This document shows positions 1 to 7,157 of a DNA stretch of 9,759 nt, piece by piece. The stretch covers positions 1 through 9,759 of the forward strand of contig SYNW01000154.1 of NCBI GenBank assembly GCA_005805045.1, in the 5' to 3' direction. The notes under the pieces are model-generated. The model was not told the origin of the DNA. It made no database searches and saw only the letters and a list, made by a program, of their open reading frames with translations. Position 1 is the stretch's first letter, and each line of letters begins with the position of its first letter. This stretch comes from Actinomycetota bacterium. GTDB taxonomy: Bacteria; Actinomycetota; Acidimicrobiia; Acidimicrobiales; Ilumatobacteraceae. The translations under genes were made by a program, and so were the position numbers.

Positions 1-419
1 AAAAGAGTGCGACCCGTCTGTAGATTAATTTTTTTTGCAAGAGTGTTGTGTTCTTGTGTCGGATCGCTGACCCACCAATGAACGTGGGCACCACCCTCGC
101 TTGAAATTATTTTTGTGGCTTCACCGAGTAGCGCCGTGCCAAGTTCGAGGGTCTCGCCACGATAAAGCGGGTCAACAACCAAGTCGAGCGAGCTCGAATC
201 GTTACCGCGAGAAATTTGGCAATATGCGATTGGCTGGGCGGTGTGGTGATGGCGAGCAGTCAAACCTACGAATCCGGGTCGGCCCCCTTGGCGCAGGTCG
301 ATCCACAAATGGTCATTCAGAGGTTTGCGACCATCTGCTTTTTCTACTGTGTCGAGCAGCTGCATTACTTCGGCAATATTTTGTGGGGTCATGTTTCGCC
401 TGATATCGAACTCGACCAT
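1..419 (-). CDS. mshD: Mycothiol synthase-like GNAT acetyltransferase, N-terminal part (runs off the left edge)
   Basis: The minus strand reads open for 139 codons from an ATG at 419-417 to the window edge, so the 3' part is missing. MshD transfers acetyl from acetyl-CoA to the cysteinyl amine of Cys-GlcN-Ins, the last step of mycothiol synthesis, and is built of two GNAT domains; only the first would be present here. The order of elements fits: a helix with LLDTVEKADG (about 21-30), a central strand with PIAYCQIS (63-70), a strand LDLVVDP (78-84) leading into the acetyl-CoA loop region, a helix GTALLGEATKIIS, then AHVHWWVSD (111-119). The loop after VVDP reads LYRGETLELG, not the usual R/Q-x-x-G-x-G/A signature, which suits the degenerate N-terminal domain of MshD. 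A purine-rich GAGAG lies just before the start. A generic GNAT protein is the alternative. Confidence 0.6.
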   Translation of the reverse strand, partial: MVEFDIRRNMTPQNIAEVMQLLDTVEKADGRKPLNDHLWIDLRQGGRPGFVGLTARHHHTAQPIAYCQISRGNDSSSLDLVVDPLYRGETLELGTALLGEATKIISSEGGAHVHWWVSDPTQEHNTLAKKINLQTGRTL

Positions 420-465
420 GTCTCTCAGGCTATCTATCGGTTGCGCTGTGTAGTGTTGCGTCCTG
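420..465. promoter_or_regulatory. Divergent intergenic gap between mshD-like gene and nth
   Basis: These 46 bases separate two divergently transcribed genes, so any promoters for both must lie here or inside the neighbouring coding regions. I see no convincing -35/-10 pair on either strand. A TAGTGT at 451-456 would fit a weak -10 for nth with an almost leaderless transcript, but it has no recognisable -35. No Shine-Dalgarno sequence is evident in front of nth. Confidence 0.35.
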
Positions 466-1182
466 ATGGTTGCGAAGAAAACCGAAATTGCAAAGCGCGC
501 GAGCGATGTGTTGCGCTTGCTTAAGCGCGAGTATCCCGTGGCGATTTGCGAGTTGACGCACGAATCGGCATTTCAGTTGTTGGCGGCGACAATTCTTTCG
601 GCTCAGTGCACCGATGTGCGGGTGAATATGGTGACACCCGCGCTTTTCGATGCGTATCCGACGCCAGCGAAACTTGCAGTTGCCGATCTTTCGCATGTCG
701 AGCAGTTGGTGCGCTCGACTGGCTTTTATCAAACGAAGGCAAAAAACTTGATCGGCATGGCGAGTCAAGTGATGTCGCGATTTGGTGGCGAGGTGCCACG
801 CGAGATCGAAGACTTAATTTCGCTACCCGGAGTGGGTCGCAAGACGGCAAATGTTTTGCGCAGTGTTGTGTTCGGCTTGCCGGGGTTGCCTGTTGACACT
901 CACGTGGGGCGATTGTCGCGACGTATCGGGTTGACGAAACTTGAAGACCCCGTGAAAGTTGAATATGAATTGAATGCGATGTTGCCGCCTGCAGAGTGGG
1001 GTGAGTTCAGTTTGAGGTTGATTTTGCATGGTCGTCGTGTGTGTGATGCGCGCAAACCAAAGTGCGAGGAGTGTTTACTTGAAGCACTGTGCCCGAGTTC
1101 GGTGTTGCCGACGAAAAAACGGGTCGCGAAGCCGACGAAGAAACGGGTCGTAAAGCCGGCGAAGAAAGCGAGAAAAAAGTGA
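466..1182 (+). CDS. nth: Endonuclease III (DNA glycosylase/AP lyase) with a Lys-rich C-terminal tail
   Basis: Nth removes oxidised pyrimidines from DNA and nicks the abasic site by beta-elimination, in base-excision repair. The 238-aa product has the family core: LSAQCTD (44-50), a helix-hairpin-helix LPGVGRKTANV (120-130) carrying the catalytic Lys126, and VDTHV (143-147) with the catalytic Asp144. The [4Fe-4S] loop C-x6-C-x2-C-x5-C is complete at Cys193, 200, 203 and 209. The core ends near residue 210; E. coli Nth totals about 211 residues. After it comes a 24-residue tail, 215-238, of three octads: PTKKRVAK, PTKKRVVK and PAKKARKK. That tail is unusual and probably adds non-specific DNA affinity (inference). 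The ATG at 466 places a normal N-terminus before the first conserved helix. The gene overlaps the next one by 4 nt. Confidence 0.95.
   Translation: MVAKKTEIAKRASDVLRLLKREYPVAICELTHESAFQLLAATILSAQCTDVRVNMVTPALFDAYPTPAKLAVADLSHVEQLVRSTGFYQTKAKNLIGMASQVMSRFGGEVPREIEDLISLPGVGRKTANVLRSVVFGLPGLPVDTHVGRLSRRIGLTKLEDPVKVEYELNAMLPPAEWGEFSLRLILHGRRVCDARKPKCEECLLEALCPSSVLPTKKRVAKPTKKRVVKPAKKARKK
1108..1179 (+). repeat. Three 24-bp imperfect tandem repeats encoding the Nth tail
   Basis: Three consecutive 24-bp units lie at 1108-1131, 1132-1155 and 1156-1179. Units 1 and 2 differ at 3 of 24 positions; unit 3 is more diverged in its second half. Each unit is 8 codons, so copy-number change would keep frame. 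They encode the Lys-rich octads ending Nth, and the last base of unit 3 is the first base of the GTG start of the next gene. Confidence 0.85.
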
Positions 1183-1415
1183 GCGAGTCACTAAGTCGTG
1201 CGAGTGCGTTGGCTGAATTGGCGGCACTGGCTGAGAACGTCGAGCGGTGCAGAGAGCGAATCGTTGCGCTCGCTGAGTCGCAACGACTGGCGACCCATGA
1301 TCCTAAAAAACCTGAAAATAATGACGACGGCTTGTTGATGGCAATCTACGAAGCCGAGCGCGGACTAGTCAACGCGGTGAGGCTGTTGCAACGTGCAGCG
1401 CGAAGTCGCCTTTAG
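1179..1415 (+). CDS. Small helical protein of unknown function, translationally coupled to nth
   Basis: I do not recognise this family. The GTG at 1179 gives a 78-aa product and overlaps the nth stop by 4 nt (GTGA), the classic arrangement for translational coupling; the purine-rich stretch upstream, in the nth tail, could act as ribosome-binding site. The protein looks like two amphipathic helices: an Ala/Leu/Glu-rich one (about 6-35, with ALAELAALAENVERCRER) and a second one (about 51-77, with LLMAIYEAERGLVNAVRLL). They are joined by a charged loop with DPKKPENNDD. There is one cysteine, no signal peptide and no membrane segment. A helical hairpin or small coiled-coil partner protein is the best structural guess. 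An upstream in-frame ATG at 1089 would add 30 residues translated from the repeat-encoding part of nth in another frame, which I think is an artefact. Confidence 0.6.
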   Translation: MSESLSRASALAELAALAENVERCRERIVALAESQRLATHDPKKPENNDDGLLMAIYEAERGLVNAVRLLQRAARSRL

Positions 1416-1459
1416 CCAGCTAGTCGCTCAGCCTGTGATTTTTCGGGCAGAATAGATGG

Positions 1460-2122
1460 GTGTCAACGACAAGTACTGCGTTTGATAGCCGAGACAAACC
1501 GCTGATAGCGGTATTGGATTACGGCATTGGCAACCTTCGCTCGGCTCAAAAAGGTTTGCAATTTGTCGGTGCAGATGCGCGACTGACCAAGGATGAAAAA
1601 TTAATTGCCGATGCGCACGCGGTGGTTCTGCCCGGTGTCGGCAACTTTGGTGCATGTATGACGGCTCTTCGTGAGGCGGGGCTTGAAGACAGCGTGCACG
1701 AAGCGATTAGTTCTGCACGGCCATTCTTGGGTATTTGCGTTGGGATGCAGATGTTGTTTGACAGCAGCGAAGAAAGCCCGGGTGTTGCTGGTCTGGGCAT
1801 TGTCTCAGGCGAAATTAAGTGGTTGCCAACTGGGGTGCAACGCCCGCAGATGCAGTGGAATCGGCTGAAAATAATAAAGCAGGATGATTTGTTCGCGGGT
1901 CTGAGCGACAATCCATGGATGTATTTCGTGCACTCGTTGTCGGCTGTGGCGACTGACCAGTCGGTTGTTGCTGCGACTTGCAGTTATGGGTCTGACCTGC
2001 TGGCGGCGATTCGATTGAAAAATATTTTTGCGACGCAGTTTCATCCTGAAAAATCTGCGACCGAGGGATTGCGAATTCTTGAAAATTTCGTCAAGACTTG
2101 TGCAGTAGTCGCAAGTCGCTAA
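1460..2122 (+). CDS. hisH: Imidazole glycerol phosphate synthase, glutamine amidotransferase subunit
   Basis: HisH hydrolyses glutamine and channels ammonia to HisF, which forms imidazole glycerol phosphate and AICAR in histidine synthesis. The 220-aa class I amidotransferase shows YGIGNLRS (21-28), the oxyanion PGVGNFG (58-64), nucleophile Cys93 in LGICVGMQ, and His195/Glu197 in HPEKS. The MQWNRL (131-136) and YFVHS segments are typical of HisH; TrpG/PabA proteins would show GVCLGHQ and HPES. The GTG at 1460 leaves about 14 residues before the first strand, and no better downstream start is visible. It lies 44 bp after the small unknown gene and 21 bp before trpE. No hisF, hisA or hisB occurs in the window. 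Because trpE has no visible trpG, the gene might be mistaken for an anthranilate synthase amidotransferase, but the motifs say HisH. Confidence 0.93.
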   Translation: MSTTSTAFDSRDKPLIAVLDYGIGNLRSAQKGLQFVGADARLTKDEKLIADAHAVVLPGVGNFGACMTALREAGLEDSVHEAISSARPFLGICVGMQMLFDSSEESPGVAGLGIVSGEIKWLPTGVQRPQMQWNRLKIIKQDDLFAGLSDNPWMYFVHSLSAVATDQSVVAATCSYGSDLLAAIRLKNIFATQFHPEKSATEGLRILENFVKTCAVVASR

Positions 2123-2143
2123 AAGTTTCGTAAAAAGTTGTAG

Positions 2144-3667
2144 ATGAAAATTTCGCCGACTCGACAGGAGTTTCATTCCTTGGCCAAAGACAACACGGTG
2201 ATACCCGTGTGGGCAGAAGTGCTGGCTGATATTGAGACGCCGGTTTCGGCGTATCTCAAACTTGTCGGTGACGGGCCCGGGTTTTTGCTCGAGTCGGTTG
2301 AGCATGGCGAAAGATGGAGTCGATTTTCGTTTGTCGGCCGAGACCCGGTGGCGACGCTGGTGTTGCGTGACGGCAAAATAACTGCAACGGGCGCGGTGCC
2401 GAGCATGATGCCGCGTGACAAGGGAATTTTGGCGGCGATCGAATCGTTGCTGGAGACATATCGCTCACCACTGCATCCGGATCTGCCGCCACTGCAGGGC
2501 GGTTTGATGGGCTTTCTCGGCTATGACGTCGTTCGCGAAATTGAAAACTTGCCGAACACGCCCAACGAAGATCGCAACATTCCCGATGCGGTGATGAGCA
2601 TGATCGGTTCGTTGGCGGCGTTTGATCACTGGCGTCAGCGTTGTTACATGATTGAAAGCGTGCCGGTGGCCGGCCTTGATGTTGCGGCGCGAGACGCGGC
2701 GTATGACGCAGCAATAATCCGCGTATACAAAGGTGTGGAAGATTTGTCGCGACCGGTTGTGCACACCCCTGTTGAGCCTCCACATCGCGACGACACGCTG
2801 AAAGTCGAATCGTCGATGCCTGACTTGATGTATGAGCGCGCAGTTGAAGTTGCCAAAGAGCACATTCGTGCGGGAGATATTTTTCAAGTCGTGCTGTCTC
2901 AGCGATTCGACGTGCAACTCGAGGCCGATGCCTTCGATGTCTATCGCGTGTTGCGACAGATTAATCCGAGTCCTTACATGTATTACGTCAAGCATGAAGA
3001 CTTGACGATCGTTGGTTCGTCGCCCGAGCCGATGGTTCAACTGCGTAACGGTCGTGTCGTGAGTCGACCAATTGCAGGCACGCGCAAACGCGGAGTAGAT
3101 GACGAGCAAGATCGCAAGTTGGCGAGCGAACTCAAGGAGAATCCAAAGGAGCGCGCCGAGCATGTGATGCTGGTGGACTTGGCGCGAAATGATGTGGGTC
3201 GCGTGGCCGAGTTTGGCACGATGAGTGTGGACGAATTTATGACCCTTGAGCGATACAGCCACGTGATGCACTTGACTTCTCAGGTTTCGGGCACTCTGCG
3301 TGCGGGGCTCGGACCAGTGGATGTGTTGCGGGCGACATTGCCTGCCGGCACCGTGAGTGGTGCACCGAAAGTGCGAGCGATGCAGATTATTGACGCGCTT
3401 GAGCCGACCAAGCGCGGGCCGTATGCCGGCGTTGTCGGCTACGTAGATTTTTCGGGCAATTTGGACACGGCGATCGCGATTCGCACGATGTTCGTTGGTT
3501 CACATGGCGCAACATTGCAGGCAGGTGCCGGAATCGTCGCCGACAGTGATGCGAGCGAAGAAAATCTTGAGTGTCGCAACAAGGCGGCGGCACTGATTGC
3601 GGCGATACCAGCGGCGCGGCGAATGACCACGGCACGACTTGCGTCAAAACAAGGACAAAAAAAATAA
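2144..3667 (+). CDS. trpE: Anthranilate synthase component I
   Basis: TrpE converts chorismate to anthranilate, the first committed step of tryptophan synthesis, using ammonia from a TrpG subunit or free ammonia. The 507-aa protein has the N-terminal domain with LLES (48-51) and NPSPYM (274-279), both part of the tryptophan feedback site in the family, so it is probably inhibited by tryptophan. The catalytic chorismate-binding domain carries PIAGTRKRG (309-317), LVDLARND (343-350), TLPAGTVSGAPK (398-409) and GAGIVADSD (461-469). PIAGTRxRG and the long form distinguish it from most PabB and from isochorismate synthases. The first residues, with TRQEFHSLAKD, match the usual TrpE start, supporting the ATG at 2144. 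The last dozen residues are basic and look dispensable. No leader peptide with Trp codons or attenuator is visible in the 21-bp gap to hisH. The stop overlaps the next start by one base (TAATG). Confidence 0.95.
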   Translation: MKISPTRQEFHSLAKDNTVIPVWAEVLADIETPVSAYLKLVGDGPGFLLESVEHGERWSRFSFVGRDPVATLVLRDGKITATGAVPSMMPRDKGILAAIESLLETYRSPLHPDLPPLQGGLMGFLGYDVVREIENLPNTPNEDRNIPDAVMSMIGSLAAFDHWRQRCYMIESVPVAGLDVAARDAAYDAAIIRVYKGVEDLSRPVVHTPVEPPHRDDTLKVESSMPDLMYERAVEVAKEHIRAGDIFQVVLSQRFDVQLEADAFDVYRVLRQINPSPYMYYVKHEDLTIVGSSPEPMVQLRNGRVVSRPIAGTRKRGVDDEQDRKLASELKENPKERAEHVMLVDLARNDVGRVAEFGTMSVDEFMTLERYSHVMHLTSQVSGTLRAGLGPVDVLRATLPAGTVSGAPKVRAMQIIDALEPTKRGPYAGVVGYVDFSGNLDTAIAIRTMFVGSHGATLQAGAGIVADSDASEENLECRNKAAALIAAIPAARRMTTARLASKQGQKK

Positions 3668-4446
3668 TGGCATTTTATTTCGAGCAAGTTCGTGATGTGC
3701 TGCGGGTTGACGGCGTCGACGCTCGCAAATTTTTGCAATCGCAATTGGCAAATGACATCACCTCATTGAAAATTGATGAGTCGCGCTACAGCCTGTTGCT
3801 TGAGCCGACCGGCAAAATCACGTCTTTGTTGCGCGTGCGATGCGAATCTGAAGAAAGTTTTGTTCTTGATTGCGATGCGGGTTTTGGCGAAGTTTCGGCG
3901 ACTCGTTTGAAGAGATTCAAGATTCGGATCAAATGCGAAATCGCGACAACGACGCAGAAGTTTGCGGCCCTGCGCGGGTTGCTGGCCGCAGACCATGCAA
4001 AGTTTTCTGAATTATCTTCGGCGATGCCAGCATGGCGTGCCAGCGATTTTGCGCTTGATGTTGTCGCAACAGATTTTGATTGCTCTTTGTTGCGAGAGGG
4101 ATCACAGGCGGATTTTGAATTAGCGCGCGTGCGCGCGGTTTGGCCGATTATGGGTGTCGATATGACAAGTGACTCGGTGCCATCAGAAACCGGTTTGACC
4201 GATGTGGCAGTGAGTTTCACGAAAGGTTGCTACCCGGGTCAAGAACTCGTTGAGCGGATGGACTCGCGCGGTGCGACGGCGCCGAGGTCATTGCGCTTGA
4301 TTCGGGCGGTGGCTGGGGCGCGGGCGGGTGAACCTGTCATTTTGGATGCCCAAGTGGTCGGTATTTATACGAGTGTTTGTCAAGAATTTGCGTTGGCGTT
4401 GATCAAACGCTCGGCAGACAGTCGCTCAATCGAGATTGGCTCATAA
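3667..4446 (+). CDS. ygfZ: YgfZ/GcvT-type folate-binding protein (iron-sulfur enzyme maintenance)
   Basis: YgfZ proteins bind tetrahydrofolate and support assembly or repair of iron-sulfur enzymes; they resemble the glycine cleavage T-protein. The 259-aa product contains the diagnostic KGCYPGQE at 186-193 with Cys188, followed by LVERMDSRG and APRSLRL. Near the N-terminus are RVDGVDARKFLQSQLANDI (13-31) and LLLEPTGKI (43-51), both typical of the family. It is shorter than E. coli YgfZ (about 326 aa), mainly in the C-terminal barrel, where VGIYTSVCQEFALALIKR is the last recognisable piece. The ATG at 3667 overlaps the trpE stop by one base, implying translational coupling; an in-frame ATG at 3571 lies inside trpE and would add a low-complexity leader, so I reject it. 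The gene symbol is by family and the exact substrate is unknown. Confidence 0.87.
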   Translation: MAFYFEQVRDVLRVDGVDARKFLQSQLANDITSLKIDESRYSLLLEPTGKITSLLRVRCESEESFVLDCDAGFGEVSATRLKRFKIRIKCEIATTTQKFAALRGLLAADHAKFSELSSAMPAWRASDFALDVVATDFDCSLLREGSQADFELARVRAVWPIMGVDMTSDSVPSETGLTDVAVSFTKGCYPGQELVERMDSRGATAPRSLRLIRAVAGARAGEPVILDAQVVGIYTSVCQEFALALIKRSADSRSIEIGS

Positions 4447-4454
4447 ACTGCGTC

Positions 4455-7157
4455 ATGCCTTTTATTTTCGCATTTGATCACAAACACCGTCGCGCACCGA
4501 TGAGCATGAAAGATTTGCTGGGCGGCACGGGCGCGAACCTCGCCGAGATGATGAGCGTGTTGAAGTTGCCCGTACCGCACGGTTTCACCGTGACGACTGA
4601 TGCGTGTCGCGCGTATATGAAAGGTGGTTGGCCGAAGACTCTCGACAAAGAACTCGCCAACCACGTTTTGCAACTTGAAAAAAAGATGGGGACGAAACTT
4701 GGTGACCCGATGAGCCCGTTGTTGGTGTCGGTGCGTTCGGGTGCGAAGTTTTCGATGCCCGGCATGATGGACACGGTTTTGAACTTGGGTCTCAATGATC
4801 GCAGCGTCAAGGGTCTGGCGCAGTCGACAAAAGACGAGCGATTTGCCTACGACAGTTATCGCCGATTCATCGCGATGTACGGACGAATCGTGCTCGGCAT
4901 CGACGGCGCGAAATTCGAGCATCCGTTTGAGCAGGCGAAAAAATCGGCGGGCGTCACGAGCGACGCGGCGTTGTCGGCTGGTTCGTTGGTCGCGTTGTGC
5001 GAGACGTTCAAATCGGTTGTCAAGACTGAAACTGGCAAAGAGTTTCCTCAAGAACCGGCAAAGCAGTTGCGTGGTGCGGTTGAAGCGGTGTTTCGTTCAT
5101 GGAACGGGGCACGGGCGATTGCATATCGTGTTCGCGAAAAAATCAGCCACGATCTAGGCACGGCGGTCAATGTCCAGGCGATGGTGTTCGGTAACCGTGA
5201 CAACAACTCTGGCACCGGCGTTGGTTTCACGCGCAATGCCGCCACCGGCGAGAACAAACCATACGGCGACTATTTGATCAACGCACAAGGCGAAGATGTC
5301 GTGGCGGGTATTCGCAACACCGAAGATCTCGATGCGTTGAAGCGACAGTTTCCGAACGTGCACAAAGAGTTGTTGGCGATATTCGATCGACTTGAACGCC
5401 ACTACCACGACATGTGCGACACCGAGTTCACGATTGACCAAGGCAAGTTATGGATGTTGCAGACTCGCGTCGGCAAGCGCACTGGTGCCGCGGCACTGAA
5501 GATGGCGGTGGACATGACTGCCGGAACGGGAAGTGGCAAACAGTCTTGGAAGATCAGCAAAAAAGAAGCGCTGATGCGAGTGAACGCAGAACATTTGGAT
5601 CAGGTCTTGCATCCGCAATTCATCAACAAATCAAAAGCAGTCGCCAAAGGTTTGGCCGCCTCGCCCGGTGCGGCGGTTGGCAAAGTTTATTTCACTGCCG
5701 ATGATGCTGAGGCCGCCGCCAAGAATGGCGAGGCGGTGATTTTGGTGCGCAGCGAGACGAGCCCAGAAGACGTGCACGGCATGATGGTGGCGAAGGGAAT
5801 TTTGACTTCGCGCGGTGGACTCGTGAGTCATGCTGCCGTTGTCGCGCGCGGTTGGGGAACACCGGCTGTTGTCGGTGCTGATGCGGTGCAGATCGACGGC
5901 AAAATGTTTCGCGCAGGCGACGTTGTCGTGCGCGAAGGCGATGTGATTTCTCTCGACGGCACGACTGGCGAAGTGATGCTCGGGGCAATGGAATTGACCG
6001 AGGCTGAACCGACCAAAGAGTTTCAGACGATTCTCAAATGGGCCGACGAGTTTCGCAAAGGCAAACTTGCGGTGCGAGCGAATGCCGACACCGCCGAAGA
6101 TGCGTTGAAGGCGCGCGAATACGGCGCGGAAGGCATTGGTCTGTGTCGCACCGAGCACATGTTTTTGGCACCGGATCGGTTGCCTGTTGTGCGTCGAATG
6201 ATTTTGGCAGGTTCGCCGGCCGAAGAAACCGCTGCGCTCGAAGAGTTGCGTGTGGTGCAAAAAGAAGACTTTGCTTCGTTGTTGCGTGCGATGTCCGGTC
6301 TGCCGGTGACAGTGCGACTGTTGGATCCGCCGTTGCACGAGTTCTTGCCGAATGTCGACGAACTTGAAATTAAAGCGGCGACTACTGGTCTTGACGAGCA
6401 AGAACGCAAGTTGTTGCGCGCGGCGCACGATTGGTCGGAGGTCAATCCAATGCTCGGAACCCGTGGCGTGCGACTTGGTGTGATCAAGCCGGGTCTTTAC
6501 GCGATGCAGGTGCGTGCGTTGATGCAGGCAGCCGATCAAGTAGCCGATGAGGGATATGAGCCCGTTGTCGAAGTGATGATTCCGCTGACGGTGACGCGTG
6601 AAGAGTTGGCGTTGGCACGATCGTGGGTTGAGGGCGTGTTGTTCGAACACTCGACGCGGTTGAAAGTTCAGAGCGGTCTTCTCAAGAAGCGCGGCAAGCG
6701 CGGCAAAAAAATTTCGCGACCAAAAGTTACTATCGGCACGATGATTGAGACGCCGCGTGCTGCGTTGCGCGCCGATGAGTTGGCTGAATATGCCGATTTT
6801 TTCAGCTTCGGAACGAACGACCTGACGCAGATGACTTTCGGTTTTTCACGCGACGATGTCGAGAGCCGAATGATGCCCGCGTATATCGAGGCGGGTTTGC
6901 TGAAGCGCAATCCGTTTGAGACGATTGACCAGACGGGCGTTGGTGAACTTGTCGAGATTGCCGCCAAGCGTGGTCGCAAGGCCAAGCGCAAGTTGAAACT
7001 TGGCGTTTGCGGTGAGCATGGTGGCGACCCGGAGTCGATTGCTTTGTTCTATCGCGCAGGTCTCGACTATGTTTCGTGCTCGCCATATCGCATTCCGATT
7101 GCGCGTCTGTCTGCTGCTCAATCAATAATTGGTGGCCTTAAAACCGAAACCAAATAA
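4455..7157 (+). CDS. ppdK: Pyruvate, phosphate dikinase
   Basis: PPDK interconverts PEP + AMP + PPi and pyruvate + ATP + Pi in the cytoplasm. The 900-aa product has all three domains. In the ATP-grasp domain, SVRSGA (92-97, Arg94), DTEFTI with Asp322 and Glu324, and Gln336 in MLQTRVGKRTG are present, but LLGGTGANLAEM (21-32) has Thr25 where the family usually has a Lys. The swivelling phosphohistidine domain has TSRGGLVSHAAVVARG, with catalytic His459; position 457 is Val, not the Thr phosphorylated in regulated PPDKs. The PEP-binding barrel has GLCRTEHMFL, GTRGVRLG, IGTMIETPRAALR, SFGTNDLTQ and catalytic Cys852 in CGEHGGDP. Two basic stretches, 744-752 and 838-848, look like insertions. The ATG at 4455 lies 8 nt after the ygfZ stop and gives the standard opening FAFDHKHR; an in-frame ATG at 4377 lies inside ygfZ and adds non-conserved residues. 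Confidence 0.96.
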   Translation: MPFIFAFDHKHRRAPMSMKDLLGGTGANLAEMMSVLKLPVPHGFTVTTDACRAYMKGGWPKTLDKELANHVLQLEKKMGTKLGDPMSPLLVSVRSGAKFSMPGMMDTVLNLGLNDRSVKGLAQSTKDERFAYDSYRRFIAMYGRIVLGIDGAKFEHPFEQAKKSAGVTSDAALSAGSLVALCETFKSVVKTETGKEFPQEPAKQLRGAVEAVFRSWNGARAIAYRVREKISHDLGTAVNVQAMVFGNRDNNSGTGVGFTRNAATGENKPYGDYLINAQGEDVVAGIRNTEDLDALKRQFPNVHKELLAIFDRLERHYHDMCDTEFTIDQGKLWMLQTRVGKRTGAAALKMAVDMTAGTGSGKQSWKISKKEALMRVNAEHLDQVLHPQFINKSKAVAKGLAASPGAAVGKVYFTADDAEAAAKNGEAVILVRSETSPEDVHGMMVAKGILTSRGGLVSHAAVVARGWGTPAVVGADAVQIDGKMFRAGDVVVREGDVISLDGTTGEVMLGAMELTEAEPTKEFQTILKWADEFRKGKLAVRANADTAEDALKAREYGAEGIGLCRTEHMFLAPDRLPVVRRMILAGSPAEETAALEELRVVQKEDFASLLRAMSGLPVTVRLLDPPLHEFLPNVDELEIKAATTGLDEQERKLLRAAHDWSEVNPMLGTRGVRLGVIKPGLYAMQVRALMQAADQVADEGYEPVVEVMIPLTVTREELALARSWVEGVLFEHSTRLKVQSGLLKKRGKRGKKISRPKVTIGTMIETPRAALRADELAEYADFFSFGTNDLTQMTFGFSRDDVESRMMPAYIEAGLLKRNPFETIDQTGVGELVEIAAKRGRKAKRKLKLGVCGEHGGDPESIALFYRAGLDYVSCSPYRIPIARLSAAQSIIGGLKTETK

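Noticed and set aside
216..524. Plus-strand open frames over 101-524
   Set aside because: They lie opposite the mshD-like frame, which has recognisable GNAT features and continues through the edge; the plus-strand products resemble nothing and overlap nth.
1089..1178. Upstream ATG start for the small protein after nth
   Set aside because: It would place 30 residues inside nth, translated out of frame from the repeat tract; the GTG at 1179 with a 4-nt overlap is the more natural start.
1456..1485. Nine-codon ATG mini-frame overlapping the hisH start
   Set aside because: Too short to support, no His-codon run and no attenuator hairpin, so there is no case for a leader peptide.
1460..2122. Reading hisH as trpG because trpE follows
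   Set aside because: The nucleophile and His/Glu motifs (GICVGMQ, HPEKS) and MQWNRL are HisH-type, not TrpG-type.
3571..3666. Earlier ATG for the ygfZ-type gene
   Set aside because: It lies within trpE and adds a Gly/Thr-rich leader with no family match; the ATG at 3667 fits the family N-terminus.
4377..4454. Earlier ATG for ppdK
   Set aside because: It lies within ygfZ and adds 26 non-conserved residues before the standard PPDK opening.
5631..6650. Long antisense frame (339 codons) inside ppdK, and a similar one at 2465-3271 inside trpE
   Set aside because: Both are His/Arg/Gln-rich products of reading strongly biased coding sequence backwards; no domain is recognisable and the sense genes are certain.
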